DNA of 64,000 bases from assembly GCF_900114845.1 (NCBI RefSeq), contig NZ_FOUK01000001.1, positions 784,479 to 848,478 of the forward strand, written 5' to 3'. The notes beneath the pieces are model-generated. The model did no database searches, was not told the DNA's origin, and saw only the letters and a program-made list of their open reading frames with translations. This DNA is from Pimelobacter simplex (lineage in GTDB: Bacteria > Actinomycetota > Actinomycetes > Propionibacteriales > Nocardioidaceae). Of the stretch, positions 48,793 to 58,907 are shown piece after piece. Both the position numbers and the translations under genes were made by a program. Within the stretch, counting starts at the first letter, position 1. Every line of letters begins with the position of its first letter.

Positions 48793-48851
48793 GCATCTAC
48801 CCGGGCGGTCGACACCCCGGGTAGTGCTCTGAACACGTAGTTACAAGCGCG
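48793..48851 (-). repeat. Right inverted repeat of the DUF559 cassette
   Basis: Reverse complement of 47355-47413 with about 4 mismatches in 59. Its outer end contains the stop codon and last two or three codons of the SnoaL gene (GCGCTTGTAA on the minus strand), so that gene's C-terminus is set by the repeat. The 250 bp inside it, up to 48541, contains more CCCGGGT-like units and no gene. Confidence 0.88.
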
Positions 48852-49326
48852 GCGGCGCCGGCCAGCCGGTGGTGAGGTCGGTGGCGAGGTGGGGGGTGAT
48901 GGTCTTGTGGCGGAAGCGGGGGACGCCGGCGGTGATCTCGACGAGGTCGAGGTAGGTGCCCCAGCCGAGGGCGCTGGTGGTGCTCTCACGGGCGGTGAAC
49001 ACGAAGTACGACGCGACCTCGACCAGGCCGGGGGCTTGGGGGCGGGTGCGGACGTTCATGATGAAGTGCCGCTTCTCGGAGGCGCCGGGGCCGAGGCGGT
49101 CGCGGTAGAAGGCGGTGACGGCGTCGCGGCCCGCGAAGTCGCCGGCCGGGACGGAGAGGACGCCGTCGTCGGTGAAGAGGGCGGCGACGGCCTCGGGGGT
49201 GGGGTCGTCGAGCACCTCGGCGTAGGCGTGGAGGAGGTTGCGGGCGAGCTCGGCCTCCTCGAGCCGGGCCACCCGGGCGGCCAGGGCGGCGAGGTCGGTG
49301 AGGTCGGTGGGGTCGGGGGTGGTCAT
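48841..49326 (-). CDS. SnoaL-like (NTF2-fold) protein
   Basis: 161 aa. NTF2-like fold with ARNLLHAYAEVLDDPTPEAVAALFTDDGVLSV and GRDAVTAFYRDRLGP, then MNVRTRPQAPGLVEVASYFVFT. Resembles small subunits of ring-hydroxylating dioxygenases and SnoaL-like ketosteroid-isomerase-fold proteins in aromatic/steroid pathways. Catalytic residues cannot be assigned. Start overlaps the ferredoxin-reductase stop (ATGA). Its last codons and stop lie within the right inverted repeat of the adjoining cassette, so the original C-terminus may have been changed. Confidence 0.78.
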   Translation of the reverse strand: MTTPDPTDLTDLAALAARVARLEEAELARNLLHAYAEVLDDPTPEAVAALFTDDGVLSVPAGDFAGRDAVTAFYRDRLGPGASEKRHFIMNVRTRPQAPGLVEVASYFVFTARESTTSALGWGTYLDLVEITAGVPRFRHKTITPHLATDLTTGWPAPPRL

Positions 49327-50555
49327 GCGGTCACCTTCTTCCGGTCCCAGGGTGCCAGGGCGACGAGCTCCGCCAGCGGTACGGCGTCCGCGACCGCCGC
49401 CCGGCAGCGCATCAGTCCGGCCGGGATCCCGGCGCCGGAGACCGCGCGGACCCGGCCGTCCGCGACGTGGGCGGCGAGGAAGACGCCGTCGTCGAGGGAG
49501 CCGGTGAGGAGGACGACGTCGTCGCCGGGACGGGGCAGGCCGAGGCACTGGAGCTTGGTGTCGTACTGGTCGCTCCACATGTAGGGGAGCTCGGTGTGCG
49601 CCTTCGGGGCGTCGCCGCGCAGGGTGGCGAGGATGTTGCCGGCGACGGTGGCGGCGAGGTCGCCGGCGGCCGTCCAGTGCTCGATCCGGAGCCGGCCGGT
49701 GCCGCGCGGGTCGGCCACGGAGGCGATGTCGCCGACCGCCCAGATGCCGGGGACGGAGGCGGCGCCGTGGGCATCGACGGCGACGCCGTCGTCGAGGGCG
49801 AGGCCCGAGGCGGCGAGCCAGTCGGTGTCGGGGGCGCCGCCGACCGCGGCGACGACGAGGTCGGTGGCCCACTGGGTGCCGTCGTCGAGGCGCACGCCGC
49901 GGACCCGGCCCTCGGGGGCGGTGAGCTCGGCGACCGAGCGCCCGAGGTGGAGTCCGACGCCGTGCGCGCGGTGCAGGCCGGCGACCACGGCGCCGACCTC
50001 GTCGCCGACGACGCGGCACAGCGGCTGGGGGAGCGGGTCGACCAGGTCGACGGCGATCCCGCGGCCGCGCAGGCTCGCGGCGATCTCGCTGCCGAGCACG
50101 CCGGCGCCGACGACGGTGGCGTGGATGGCCCCGTCGGCGGCGGCCCGGATCGCGAGGCAGTCGCCGAAGGTGCGCAGGGTGTGGACGCCTGCCAGGCCGG
50201 CCCAGGCCGGCACGGTGCGGGCAAGCAGTCCGGTCGCGAGGACGACGTGGTCGGCGGTCAGGGTGGTGCCGTCGGAGAAGGTGAGGCTCCGGGCGCCGGC
50301 GTCGAGCGCGGTGGCCCGGACGCCGAGCCGCAGGTCGAGGTCGAGCTCGGCGATCCGCTCCGCGCTCCGGAGCAGGGGCGGCGCGGGCTCGTCGGCTCCG
50401 CTCAGCAGCCCCTTGGACAGCGGCGGCCGGTCGTAGGGGAGGTGCTGCTCGGCGCCGACCAGGGTGAGGGAGCCGTCGTACCCGCCCCGGCGCAGGCGCT
50501 CCGCGGTCCGGAGGCCGGCGAGGCCGGCGCCGACGATCACGACACGTGCTTGCAT
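49323..50555 (-). CDS. Ferredoxin/rubredoxin reductase-type FAD oxidoreductase
   Basis: 410 aa from ATG 50555 with an AGGAG ribosome-binding site. FAD site VIVGAGLAGLRTAERLRRGG (5-24), PYDRPPLSKGLL, NAD site TVVGAGVLGSEIAASL and late IWAVGDIAS, the pattern of camphor/rhodocoxin-type reductases. It passes electrons from NAD(P)H to a ferredoxin serving a P450 or a Rieske oxygenase. A P450 is encoded at 63425 onwards; no ferredoxin gene is seen in the window. Divergent from the aldehyde dehydrogenase over a palindromic operator. Confidence 0.88.
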   Translation of the reverse strand: MQARVVIVGAGLAGLRTAERLRRGGYDGSLTLVGAEQHLPYDRPPLSKGLLSGADEPAPPLLRSAERIAELDLDLRLGVRATALDAGARSLTFSDGTTLTADHVVLATGLLARTVPAWAGLAGVHTLRTFGDCLAIRAAADGAIHATVVGAGVLGSEIAASLRGRGIAVDLVDPLPQPLCRVVGDEVGAVVAGLHRAHGVGLHLGRSVAELTAPEGRVRGVRLDDGTQWATDLVVAAVGGAPDTDWLAASGLALDDGVAVDAHGAASVPGIWAVGDIASVADPRGTGRLRIEHWTAAGDLAATVAGNILATLRGDAPKAHTELPYMWSDQYDTKLQCLGLPRPGDDVVLLTGSLDDGVFLAAHVADGRVRAVSGAGIPAGLMRCRAAVADAVPLAELVALAPWDRKKVTA

Positions 50556-50589
50556 GGACTCACTCCTGGTTCTGTGGCTGGCGTCACGC

Positions 50590-50610
50590 TGAACGATACG
50601 GTATGTTTCA
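50590..50610. promoter_or_regulatory. Imperfect palindromic operator around GATAC-G-GTATG
   Basis: Left half TGAACGATAC, centre G, right half GTATGTTTCA; 8 of 10 pairs match. It lies between the divergent ferredoxin reductase and aldehyde dehydrogenase starts. Typical size for a TetR/FadR-type dimer. Confidence 0.5.
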
Positions 50611-50667
50611 TTATCAGCAATAGACACCCGCGAGGCGACCTCGTCGCCAGAGGGAGGCGCACACCTC

Positions 50668-52115
<1,448 letters not shown>

Positions 52116-52119
<4 letters not shown>

Positions 52120-52985
52120 CCGGTCCGGCCGGTCGCCTGGCCGGCAAGGTCGCCGTCGTCACCGGCGGCGCGAGCGGCATCGGTGCGGGCACGGTCCGGG
52201 CGTTCCACGCCGAGGGCGCGCGGGTCGTCGTCGCCGACGTGCAGGCCGAGGCCGGTGCGGCGCTCGTGGCCGAGCTCGGCGAGCGGACCCTGTTCCACCG
52301 TACCGACGTGCGCGACGAGGCGTCGGTGCGCGACCTGGTCGACACCGCCGTCGCGCACTTCGGGCGCCTCGACATCATGTTCAACAACGCTGGGATCATC
52401 GGTGCCGTCGGCCCGATCGACCGCACCCGCATGGACGACGCCGACCTCACCGTCGCGGTCAACCTCCGCGGCGTGCTGCTCGGCATGAAGCACGCCGCGC
52501 GGGTGATGAAGCCCCAGGGCTCGGGCGTCATCATCTCGACGTCGAGCCCGGCCGGCGTCATGGGCGGTGTGGGCGCGCACGTCTACAGCGCCGTCAAGGC
52601 CGGCGTGATCGGCCTGTCGAACTCGGTCGCCGCCGAGCTGCGCCCCTACGGCGTGCGCGCCAACGTGGTGATCCCCGGTGCGGTCGTCTCCGCGATGACC
52701 GCCGACCTCGTCGCCGGCGGTGCCGCCGACCTTGACGGTGCCGCGGCCGCGCTCGACCGCTCGCGCTACATGGGCCGCCCGCTGCAGCCCGCCGACGTCG
52801 CCGCCGGCGTGGTCTACCTGGCCAGCGACGACGCGGCCCTGGTCACCGGCGTCGTGCTGCCGATCGACGCCGGGATGACCGGCGCCGGCGGACCGTCCCC
52901 CATGGCCGACGACAAGTACGCCGACCAGGCCGGCCGCCGCGAGGCGGGCCGCCGGGTGGGCGATCCCGATCCCCAGGAGGTGTGA
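52116..52985 (+). CDS. Short-chain dehydrogenase/reductase
   Basis: 289 aa. TGGASGIGAG cofactor motif, NNAGI, Ser in STSSPAGV and YxxxK in VYSAVKAG. The 25-residue C-terminal tail after the core is acidic/basic and unusual for SDRs, possibly a read-on sequence. Acts presumably on an alcohol or keto group of the same substrate as the aldehyde dehydrogenase. GTG start overlapping the upstream stop. Confidence 0.88.
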
Positions 52986-52988
52986 CTG

Positions 52989-55103
52989 GTGGTCACCCCC
53001 GCGTCCGTGGACGCACTACTCAACCCCCGCACGTTCGCGCTCATCGGTGCCAGCGACAAGTCGACGTTCTCGACCCTGCTGCACCAGAACCTGGTGGCGG
53101 CCGGGCACGAGGAACACACCTTCCTCGTCAACCCGCGCCGGACCGAGGTGCACGGGCGCACGACGTACCCGAGCTGCGTGGCGGTGGGTCGCACGATCGA
53201 CCTGGTCCACGTGATGGTCCCGGCTGCCGCAGCCGCCGACGCGCTGCGCGATGCCGCGGCCGCCGGCGCGCGCGCCGCGGTGGTGCTGAGCTCGGGCTGG
53301 TCCGAGACCGGTCCCGAGGGACGTGCGCGCCAGGACGAGCTGGCCGCCCTGGCCGGCGAGCTGGGCATCGCGATGCTCGGCCCCAACGTGCTGGGCCTGG
53401 TCAACGTCGCCGCGGGCATCCCGGCGATGGCGCTCTCCGACCCGCCGACCGAGCCCGGGCCGGTCGCCCTCATCTCCCAGAGCGGCGCGAGCTGCGGGGC
53501 GATGAAGGAGTTCGCCGCGATGGCGGGCGTCGGCCTCTCGCACGTGCTCACCGTGGGCAACGAGGCGATGGTGACCGTCGGGCACCTCGTCGACGCGCTC
53601 GTCGACGACCCGCAGGTCCGCGCCCTGGCGATCTTCATGGAGAGCATCAAGCAGCCCGAGGTCTTCGCCGCGGCTGCCCGCCGCGCGGCCGATGCGGGCA
53701 AGGCGGTCGTCGTCCTCAAGGCGGGACGCAGCGAGCTCGCCGCACGAGCCGCCGCGTCGCACACCGGCGCCCTGGTCGGCGACGACCGCGTGGTCGACGC
53801 GATGCTCGCCGACCTCGGCGTGGTCCGGGTCGACACCGTCGAGGAGATGCTGGTGACCGCGGGCATCGCCGCCCACACCGGGCCGCTCGCCCGAGCCGGG
53901 ATCGGCGTCGTCTCGATCTCCGGTGGTGCCTGCGACATCGTCGCCGACCTGGCCGAGGCCGTCGGGGGCGAGCTGCCCGAGCTGTCCGCCGCCACCACGG
54001 CCGCGCTGCAGGAGCGGATGCCCGACTTCGGCCACGCGCACAACCCGCTCGACATCACGGGCGCCGCGATCATCGACCCCACGCTGTGGACCGATTCGAT
54101 CGCGGCGGTCGGCACCGACCCCTCGGTCGGCGCCGTGCTGGCGATCAACAGCCTGCCCTGGCGCGAGGACGGCCGTCCCTTCTACGGCCAGAAGTACGTC
54201 GACGCGATCGGCGCCGGCGCGGCGCAGGCCGGCGTCCCGGTGCTCTACGTGACCCAGACCAGCCAGCCGGTCGGCCCGCAGACGCGCGAGGTGCTGCGCT
54301 CCGGGGGCGTCGGGCACGTCGTGCCCGGCCTGCGCCTGGCCGTCGACGGCGTCGCCCGGATCGCCGCGTGGTCGGCCCGCCGAGAGCTGCCGCGGCCCGA
54401 GGCCACCGCGGTCGCTATCCCCGCTGTCGCTGCCGAGCCGCTCTCCGAGGCCGCCGCGCGCGACCTGCTCGTCGCCGCCGGCGTGCCCGTGGTCCCGTCG
54501 TGGCACGTGCGCTCGGCCGACGAGGCCGCCAAGGCCGCGGCCGAGTGCGGGTCGGCGGTCGCGCTCAAGATCGTCTCGCCCGACATCGGGCACAAGAGCG
54601 ACATCGGCGGGGTCCGCCTGGGTGTCGAGCCCGGCGCCGCCGCCGCGACGTACGACGAGGTGGTCGCCGCGTGCGCGGCCGCCCGCCCCGACGCGCGCCT
54701 CGACGGCGTCCTGGTCTCGCCGATGCGGGCCCCGGCCACCGAGCTGCTGGTGGGCGTGACCCGCGACCCCGACTGGGGCCTGCTGCTCGCGGTTGGCTTC
54801 GGCGGCGTGCTCGTCGAGGTGCTCGACGACGTCGTGCTCGCTCCGCTGCCCGCCGACGAGGCGACCGTGCTCCGGATGCTCGCCCGGCTGCGCGGCACCG
54901 CGCTGCTCGACGGCGTCCGGGGCCGTCCCACCGCCGACCGGGAGGCCGTCGCCGCGGCCGTGGCCGGCATCGGCCGGCTCGCCGCGGCTCTCGCCGAGCA
55001 GCACGGCGACGCCTTCGACGCGCTCGAGGTGAACCCGCTGCGCGTCGACGGGACGGCCGTCGAGGCCCTCGACGCGCTCGTCACCTGGCGCCACGACGAC
55101 TGA
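52989..55103 (+). CDS. NDP-forming acyl-CoA synthetase (acetate-CoA ligase family)
   Basis: 704 aa with the two halves of ADP-forming synthetases fused. CoA-binding ALIGASDKSTF (17-27), the succinyl-CoA-ligase-like part VALISQSGASCGAM and phospho-His region RAAASHTGALVGDD, then the ATP-grasp half (VVPSWHVRSADEAAKAAAE, VALKIVSPDIGHKSDIGGVR). It would activate a carboxylic acid to its CoA ester with ATP to ADP + Pi. Acid unknown, possibly the product of the aldehyde dehydrogenase. GTG start 4 nt after the SDR stop. Confidence 0.88.
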   Translation: MVTPASVDALLNPRTFALIGASDKSTFSTLLHQNLVAAGHEEHTFLVNPRRTEVHGRTTYPSCVAVGRTIDLVHVMVPAAAAADALRDAAAAGARAAVVLSSGWSETGPEGRARQDELAALAGELGIAMLGPNVLGLVNVAAGIPAMALSDPPTEPGPVALISQSGASCGAMKEFAAMAGVGLSHVLTVGNEAMVTVGHLVDALVDDPQVRALAIFMESIKQPEVFAAAARRAADAGKAVVVLKAGRSELAARAAASHTGALVGDDRVVDAMLADLGVVRVDTVEEMLVTAGIAAHTGPLARAGIGVVSISGGACDIVADLAEAVGGELPELSAATTAALQERMPDFGHAHNPLDITGAAIIDPTLWTDSIAAVGTDPSVGAVLAINSLPWREDGRPFYGQKYVDAIGAGAAQAGVPVLYVTQTSQPVGPQTREVLRSGGVGHVVPGLRLAVDGVARIAAWSARRELPRPEATAVAIPAVAAEPLSEAAARDLLVAAGVPVVPSWHVRSADEAAKAAAECGSAVALKIVSPDIGHKSDIGGVRLGVEPGAAAATYDEVVAACAAARPDARLDGVLVSPMRAPATELLVGVTRDPDWGLLLAVGFGGVLVEVLDDVVLAPLPADEATVLRMLARLRGTALLDGVRGRPTADREAVAAAVAGIGRLAAALAEQHGDAFDALEVNPLRVDGTAVEALDALVTWRHDD

Positions 55104-55136
55104 GCTCCACCGACCACCACCAACCGAGGAGATCCC

Positions 55137-55922
55137 GTGCAGGACAAGCGTGTGCTCGTGACCGGCGCCGCCCAGGGGATGGGCCGCGAGATCGCGATCG
55201 AGATGGCCCGCCAGGGCGCGGCCTACGTGACCGTCGCCGACATCGCGGTCGAGGGGGCCGAGGAGACGCTCGCCCTGGTCGAGCAGGCCGGCGGCAAGGG
55301 CCAGGTGGTCCGGGTCGACCTCACCGACATGGCCGACGTGCGCGCGATGGTCGCGACCGCGACCGAGGGCGCCGGCGGCCTCGACACCCTGGTCAACAAC
55401 GCGGGCGTCATCGACTCCGCGTTCACGCCCGACAAGGCGAGCGTCGACCTCCTGCCCGAGGAGGTCTGGGACCGGGTGATGGACATCAACGTCAAGGCGG
55501 TCTACGTCGCGACGCAGGCCGCGGCACCCGCCCTGCGCGCATCGAACCGCGGCCCGTCGATCGTCAACGCGGCCTCGGTCGCGGGGCTGACCGGCTACGC
55601 GTCGCCGGCGTACACGGCGAGCAAGGGCGCCGTCGTGCAGCTCACCCGGTCGACGGCGATCTCGCTGTCGCCCGAGGTCCGCTGCAACGCCTTCGCGCCC
55701 GGCTCGATCGAGACGCCGATGGCCCTCGAGAAGATCGCGTCCGCGCCCGACCCCGTCGCGCAGGAGCGGTTCATGACCGGTGCCCACCTGATCCCCCGCT
55801 TCGGACGGCCTGGCGAGGTCGCCCAGGTGGTGTGCTTCCTGGCCTCCGACGCGGCGTCGTTCCTGACCGGCGTCATCCTTCCCGTGGACGGCGGCACGAT
55901 GGCCTGGCGCGGTCTGCGATGA
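55137..55922 (+). CDS. Short-chain dehydrogenase/reductase
   Basis: 261 aa. TGAAQGMGRE cofactor motif, NNAGV, Ser in NAASVAGL and YxxxK in AYTASKGA; C-terminal FLTGVILPVDGGTMAW. A 3-hydroxyacyl or cyclic-alcohol dehydrogenase is likely. GAGGAGAT lies before GTG 55137. Third dehydrogenase of the operon, immediately before the DUF202 pair. Confidence 0.88.
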   Translation: MQDKRVLVTGAAQGMGREIAIEMARQGAAYVTVADIAVEGAEETLALVEQAGGKGQVVRVDLTDMADVRAMVATATEGAGGLDTLVNNAGVIDSAFTPDKASVDLLPEEVWDRVMDINVKAVYVATQAAAPALRASNRGPSIVNAASVAGLTGYASPAYTASKGAVVQLTRSTAISLSPEVRCNAFAPGSIETPMALEKIASAPDPVAQERFMTGAHLIPRFGRPGEVAQVVCFLASDAASFLTGVILPVDGGTMAWRGLR

Positions 55923-55932
55923 CCGGCCTGCG

Positions 55933-56286
55933 ATGACCGCTCCGCGCACCGGGCCGGCCAACGGGGGAGCCGTCGACTATCGAGTGACGCTCGCCAACGA
56001 ACGCACCTTCCTCGCCTGGACCCGCACCGCACTGGCGGGTGCGGCGGCATCGGTCGCCGTGACGCAGCTGGTCGATGCCGGCGACCCGTGGGTCCGCACC
56101 GGGCTCGCCGTGCTGCTCGGCCTCGGCGCGCTCGCCGGGGTGATGTGGGCGCTGCGCCGTTGGCGCGCGGTCGAGATCGCCACCCGGACCGGCGCGCCGA
56201 TCACCACCCGGGGCCCCTGGGCCGTCACCGCTGTGACGGTCGCCGTCGCCTGCGGTGCCGTCGTCCTGGCGCTCGGGGCGCGCTGA
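55933..56286 (+). CDS. DUF202 (YidH-like) small membrane protein
   Basis: 117 aa with three membrane helices. The DUF202 signature LANERTFLAWTRTALAGAAASV is complete at residues 19-40. Function of YidH-type proteins is unknown. It is 10 bp after the SDR gene and 3 bp before a second DUF202 gene, so it belongs to the same transcript. Confidence 0.88.
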   Translation: MTAPRTGPANGGAVDYRVTLANERTFLAWTRTALAGAAASVAVTQLVDAGDPWVRTGLAVLLGLGALAGVMWALRRWRAVEIATRTGAPITTRGPWAVTAVTVAVACGAVVLALGAR

Positions 56287-56289
56287 GCG

Positions 56290-56565
56290 ATGTCCGCCGC
56301 GACGTACGACGCGAGCCGCTCCGCCGAGCGCACCGCCCTGGCCTGGCAGCGGACCCTGCTGGCCGCCGTCCTCGTCGCGCTGGTGCCGCTGCACGACCTG
56401 AGCGGCGCGGCCTGGCCGGTGCTGTCGTTGTCCGGTGCCGTGGCGGTGCTGGTCGCGCTCGCCGTCGCCCGGGCCACCGCGATCCCCTTCGTCTCCACCT
56501 GCGTGGTCGCTGCCGACTGCGTGCTCGCCCTCGCCACTGCTCTCGTCCCTGGAGGAAGCCGATGA
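56290..56565 (+). CDS. Second DUF202 small membrane protein
   Basis: 91 aa with three hydrophobic stretches and a shorter DUF202 motif (RSAERTALAWQRTLLAA, residues 10-26). Pairs of unlike DUF202 genes are common and may make a heteromeric membrane unit. Stop overlaps the sulfatase start (ATGA). Why a DUF202 pair lies in a sulfatase operon is not clear; membrane anchoring or transport are guesses. Confidence 0.8.
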   Translation: MSAATYDASRSAERTALAWQRTLLAAVLVALVPLHDLSGAAWPVLSLSGAVAVLVALAVARATAIPFVSTCVVAADCVLALATALVPGGSR

Positions 56566-58907
56566 CCGGACCTACCCCCGCCCCCTTCGAGCCCTACCGC
56601 GACTGGCCGGGCACGGCCCGCACGACGATGGCCGAGTCCACGCCCTGGTGGCCGGAGCGACCGCGGGCCCGGGCCGGCAGCCCCAACGTGATCGTCGTCC
56701 TCGCCGACGACCTCGGTTTCTCGGACGTCGGCTGCTTCGGCTCCGAGATCCCGACCCCGCACCTCGACCGGACGGCGGAGGACGGCGTCCGCTACACCAA
56801 CTTCCGGGTGACGCCCCTGTGCTCGCCCACGAGGGCGGCCCTGATGACCGGGCTCAACGCCCACGCTGCGGGCATCGGGTTCCCGACGCAGATCGACCCG
56901 GGCTTCCCCGGCTACGTCTCGGAGCTGCCGGTCGACCAGCCGGTGCTGCCCGAGGTCTTCCGTGCCAACGGCTACGCGACGCTGATGGTCGGCAAGTGGC
57001 ACCTGTGCCGCGAGGACGACTTCAGCGAGGCCGGCAGCCGGCACAACTGGCCGCTCCAGCGCGGGTTCGACCAGTTCTACGGCTTCCTCGAGGCGCTGAC
57101 CGACTTCCATCACCCGCACCGGCTCTACGAGGGCAACTCGGTGGTCCACGTCGACGAGTACCCCGACGGCTACTACCTCACCGACGACCTCACCGACCGG
57201 GCCGAGCGGATGATCCGCGAGGTGCGCGCCGCCGACGCCGACAAGCCGTTCTTCCTCTACTTCTCGCACGGCGCCGTGCACGCGCCGATGCACGCGAAGG
57301 CCGACGACATCGCCGAGCACCGCGGCCGGTACGACGAGGGCTGGGACGTCGTCCGCGAGCGACGTCTCGCTCGCCAGGTCGAGCTGGGCGTCATGCCGCC
57401 GGGCACCGAGCTGCCGCCGCGCAACTCCGAGGCCGGCCACGACGTCCGGGCCTGGAGCGAGCTCAACGCGACCGAGCGCGCCGTCCACGCCCGGCACATG
57501 GAGGTCTACGCGGCGATGGTCGCCTCGCTCGACCGCAGCCTGGGCCGGCTGCGGGCGCTCCTCGCCGAGCTCGGCGAGCTCGACAACACCGTGATCGTGT
57601 TCAGCAGCGACAACGGCGCGGCTCGGCTGACCGACCAGCCGCGCCCGGCGCCGTCGTGGGCGAGCGGCGACGACACCGGCACCGCGACCTACTTCGGCTA
57701 CATGCAGAGCCCCGGCGTGCCGCCGGCGGTCGACGAGGACCTGCCCGCCCGGCTCGACGAGCTCGGCGGCCCGACCACCTGGCCGCACTACCCGCGCGGC
57801 TGGGCGATGGCCTGCAACACGCCCTTCCGGCTCTACAAGTTCAGCACGCTGCGCGGTGGTCAGCAGTCGCCGTTCATCCTGTCGTGGCCGGCCGGGATCG
57901 CGCAGCGCGGCGCCGTGCTGCGCCGCCAGTACGCCCACATCACCGACGTGTTGCCCACCCTGGTCGAGCTGATCGGGCTCGAGCTGCCCGTCCAGCGCGA
58001 GGGCCGGCCGGCGTCCGCGCTGGCCGGAACCAGTCTGGTGCCGACGATCGCCGACCCGGACGCGCCGAGCGGGCACACCGAGCAGTACACCGAGTGCGTC
58101 GGCAACCGCGGCTACTACCGCGACGGGTGGGAGGCCGCGACCCACCGCCGGCCCGGCGTCCCGTTCAGCCAGGAGGAGTGGCAGCTCTTCGCCCCCGACG
58201 ACCCCACCCAGCGCCGCAACGTCGCGGGGGAGCACCCGGACAAGGTGGTCGAGCTCAAGGCGGCGTTCGACGAGGCCGCCTGGGCCAACCAGGTCTACCC
58301 GCTCGACGAGGGCTCGGGGGTCAAGCACCTCCAGCACCCGCCGCGGCCCGCACCCCGCCCGCTGCGGATCCTGGCCGGCACGCCGACCCTGGAGCGGCAC
58401 CACGCCAGCATGCTCGTCCAGGGCACCCGCTGGTCGGTCGACGTCGACTGGGCCTACACGCCCGGCGATGAGGGCATCGTGCTCGCGCACGGGGGCCAGG
58501 CCGGCGGCTACCAGCTGTGGGTCGAGGACGGCGCCCTGTGGTTCGAGCAGAATCAGTACGGCGACCCGCACCGCTTCGGCCCGGTGCCTCTCGACGCGCC
58601 CTCGTCGGCGCTCGAGCTGCGCGTCGAGGTCACCGACGGCCGGTGGACTGCGACCGTGCTCGTCGACGGGACCGAGCGGCTCGTCGTCCCCGGCCTGATC
58701 CGGTTCCTCAGCTTCCTGCCGTTCGAGGGCATCGACGTCGGCATCTGCCGCCGCTCGCCGGTCTCATGGGAGCTCTACCAGCGCCGCCGCTCGTTCCCCT
58801 TCACCGGCACGCTCCGCGCGGTGACCTACCGCCCGGACCCGGACAGCTGGGAGCAGCTGGCGGCCCGTGCCGAGCAGGCCCGCGAGCTGGGGCTCGGACT
58901 GCAGTGA
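56562..58907 (+). CDS. Arylsulfatase-type type I sulfatase, no signal peptide
   Basis: 781 aa. Sulfatase domain with metal site VVLADDLGFSDVG, the modification motif C-x-P-x-R as CSPTR (Cys87) which is converted to formylglycine, GKWHL and VIVFSSDNGA. A C-terminal beta-sandwich-like domain of about 200 aa follows. No export signal, so hydrolysis of the sulfate ester takes place in the cytosol. The next gene encodes the formylglycine-generating enzyme, so maturation is local. The substrate must be imported; a TRAP transporter is encoded downstream. GTG/ATG overlaps couple it to both neighbours. Confidence 0.92.
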   Translation: MTGPTPAPFEPYRDWPGTARTTMAESTPWWPERPRARAGSPNVIVVLADDLGFSDVGCFGSEIPTPHLDRTAEDGVRYTNFRVTPLCSPTRAALMTGLNAHAAGIGFPTQIDPGFPGYVSELPVDQPVLPEVFRANGYATLMVGKWHLCREDDFSEAGSRHNWPLQRGFDQFYGFLEALTDFHHPHRLYEGNSVVHVDEYPDGYYLTDDLTDRAERMIREVRAADADKPFFLYFSHGAVHAPMHAKADDIAEHRGRYDEGWDVVRERRLARQVELGVMPPGTELPPRNSEAGHDVRAWSELNATERAVHARHMEVYAAMVASLDRSLGRLRALLAELGELDNTVIVFSSDNGAARLTDQPRPAPSWASGDDTGTATYFGYMQSPGVPPAVDEDLPARLDELGGPTTWPHYPRGWAMACNTPFRLYKFSTLRGGQQSPFILSWPAGIAQRGAVLRRQYAHITDVLPTLVELIGLELPVQREGRPASALAGTSLVPTIADPDAPSGHTEQYTECVGNRGYYRDGWEAATHRRPGVPFSQEEWQLFAPDDPTQRRNVAGEHPDKVVELKAAFDEAAWANQVYPLDEGSGVKHLQHPPRPAPRPLRILAGTPTLERHHASMLVQGTRWSVDVDWAYTPGDEGIVLAHGGQAGGYQLWVEDGALWFEQNQYGDPHRFGPVPLDAPSSALELRVEVTDGRWTATVLVDGTERLVVPGLIRFLSFLPFEGIDVGICRRSPVSWELYQRRRSFPFTGTLRAVTYRPDPDSWEQLAARAEQARELGLGLQ

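Noticed and set aside
48542-48796. N-terminal extension of the DUF559 protein by 85 codons
   Set aside because: Low-complexity Pro/Arg/Thr sequence that runs into the inverted repeat. The family-like winged helix begins just after Met 48541.
47355-48851. Classical insertion sequence
   Set aside because: Inverted repeats are present, but there is no transposase motif (DDE or HUH) and no clear target duplication.
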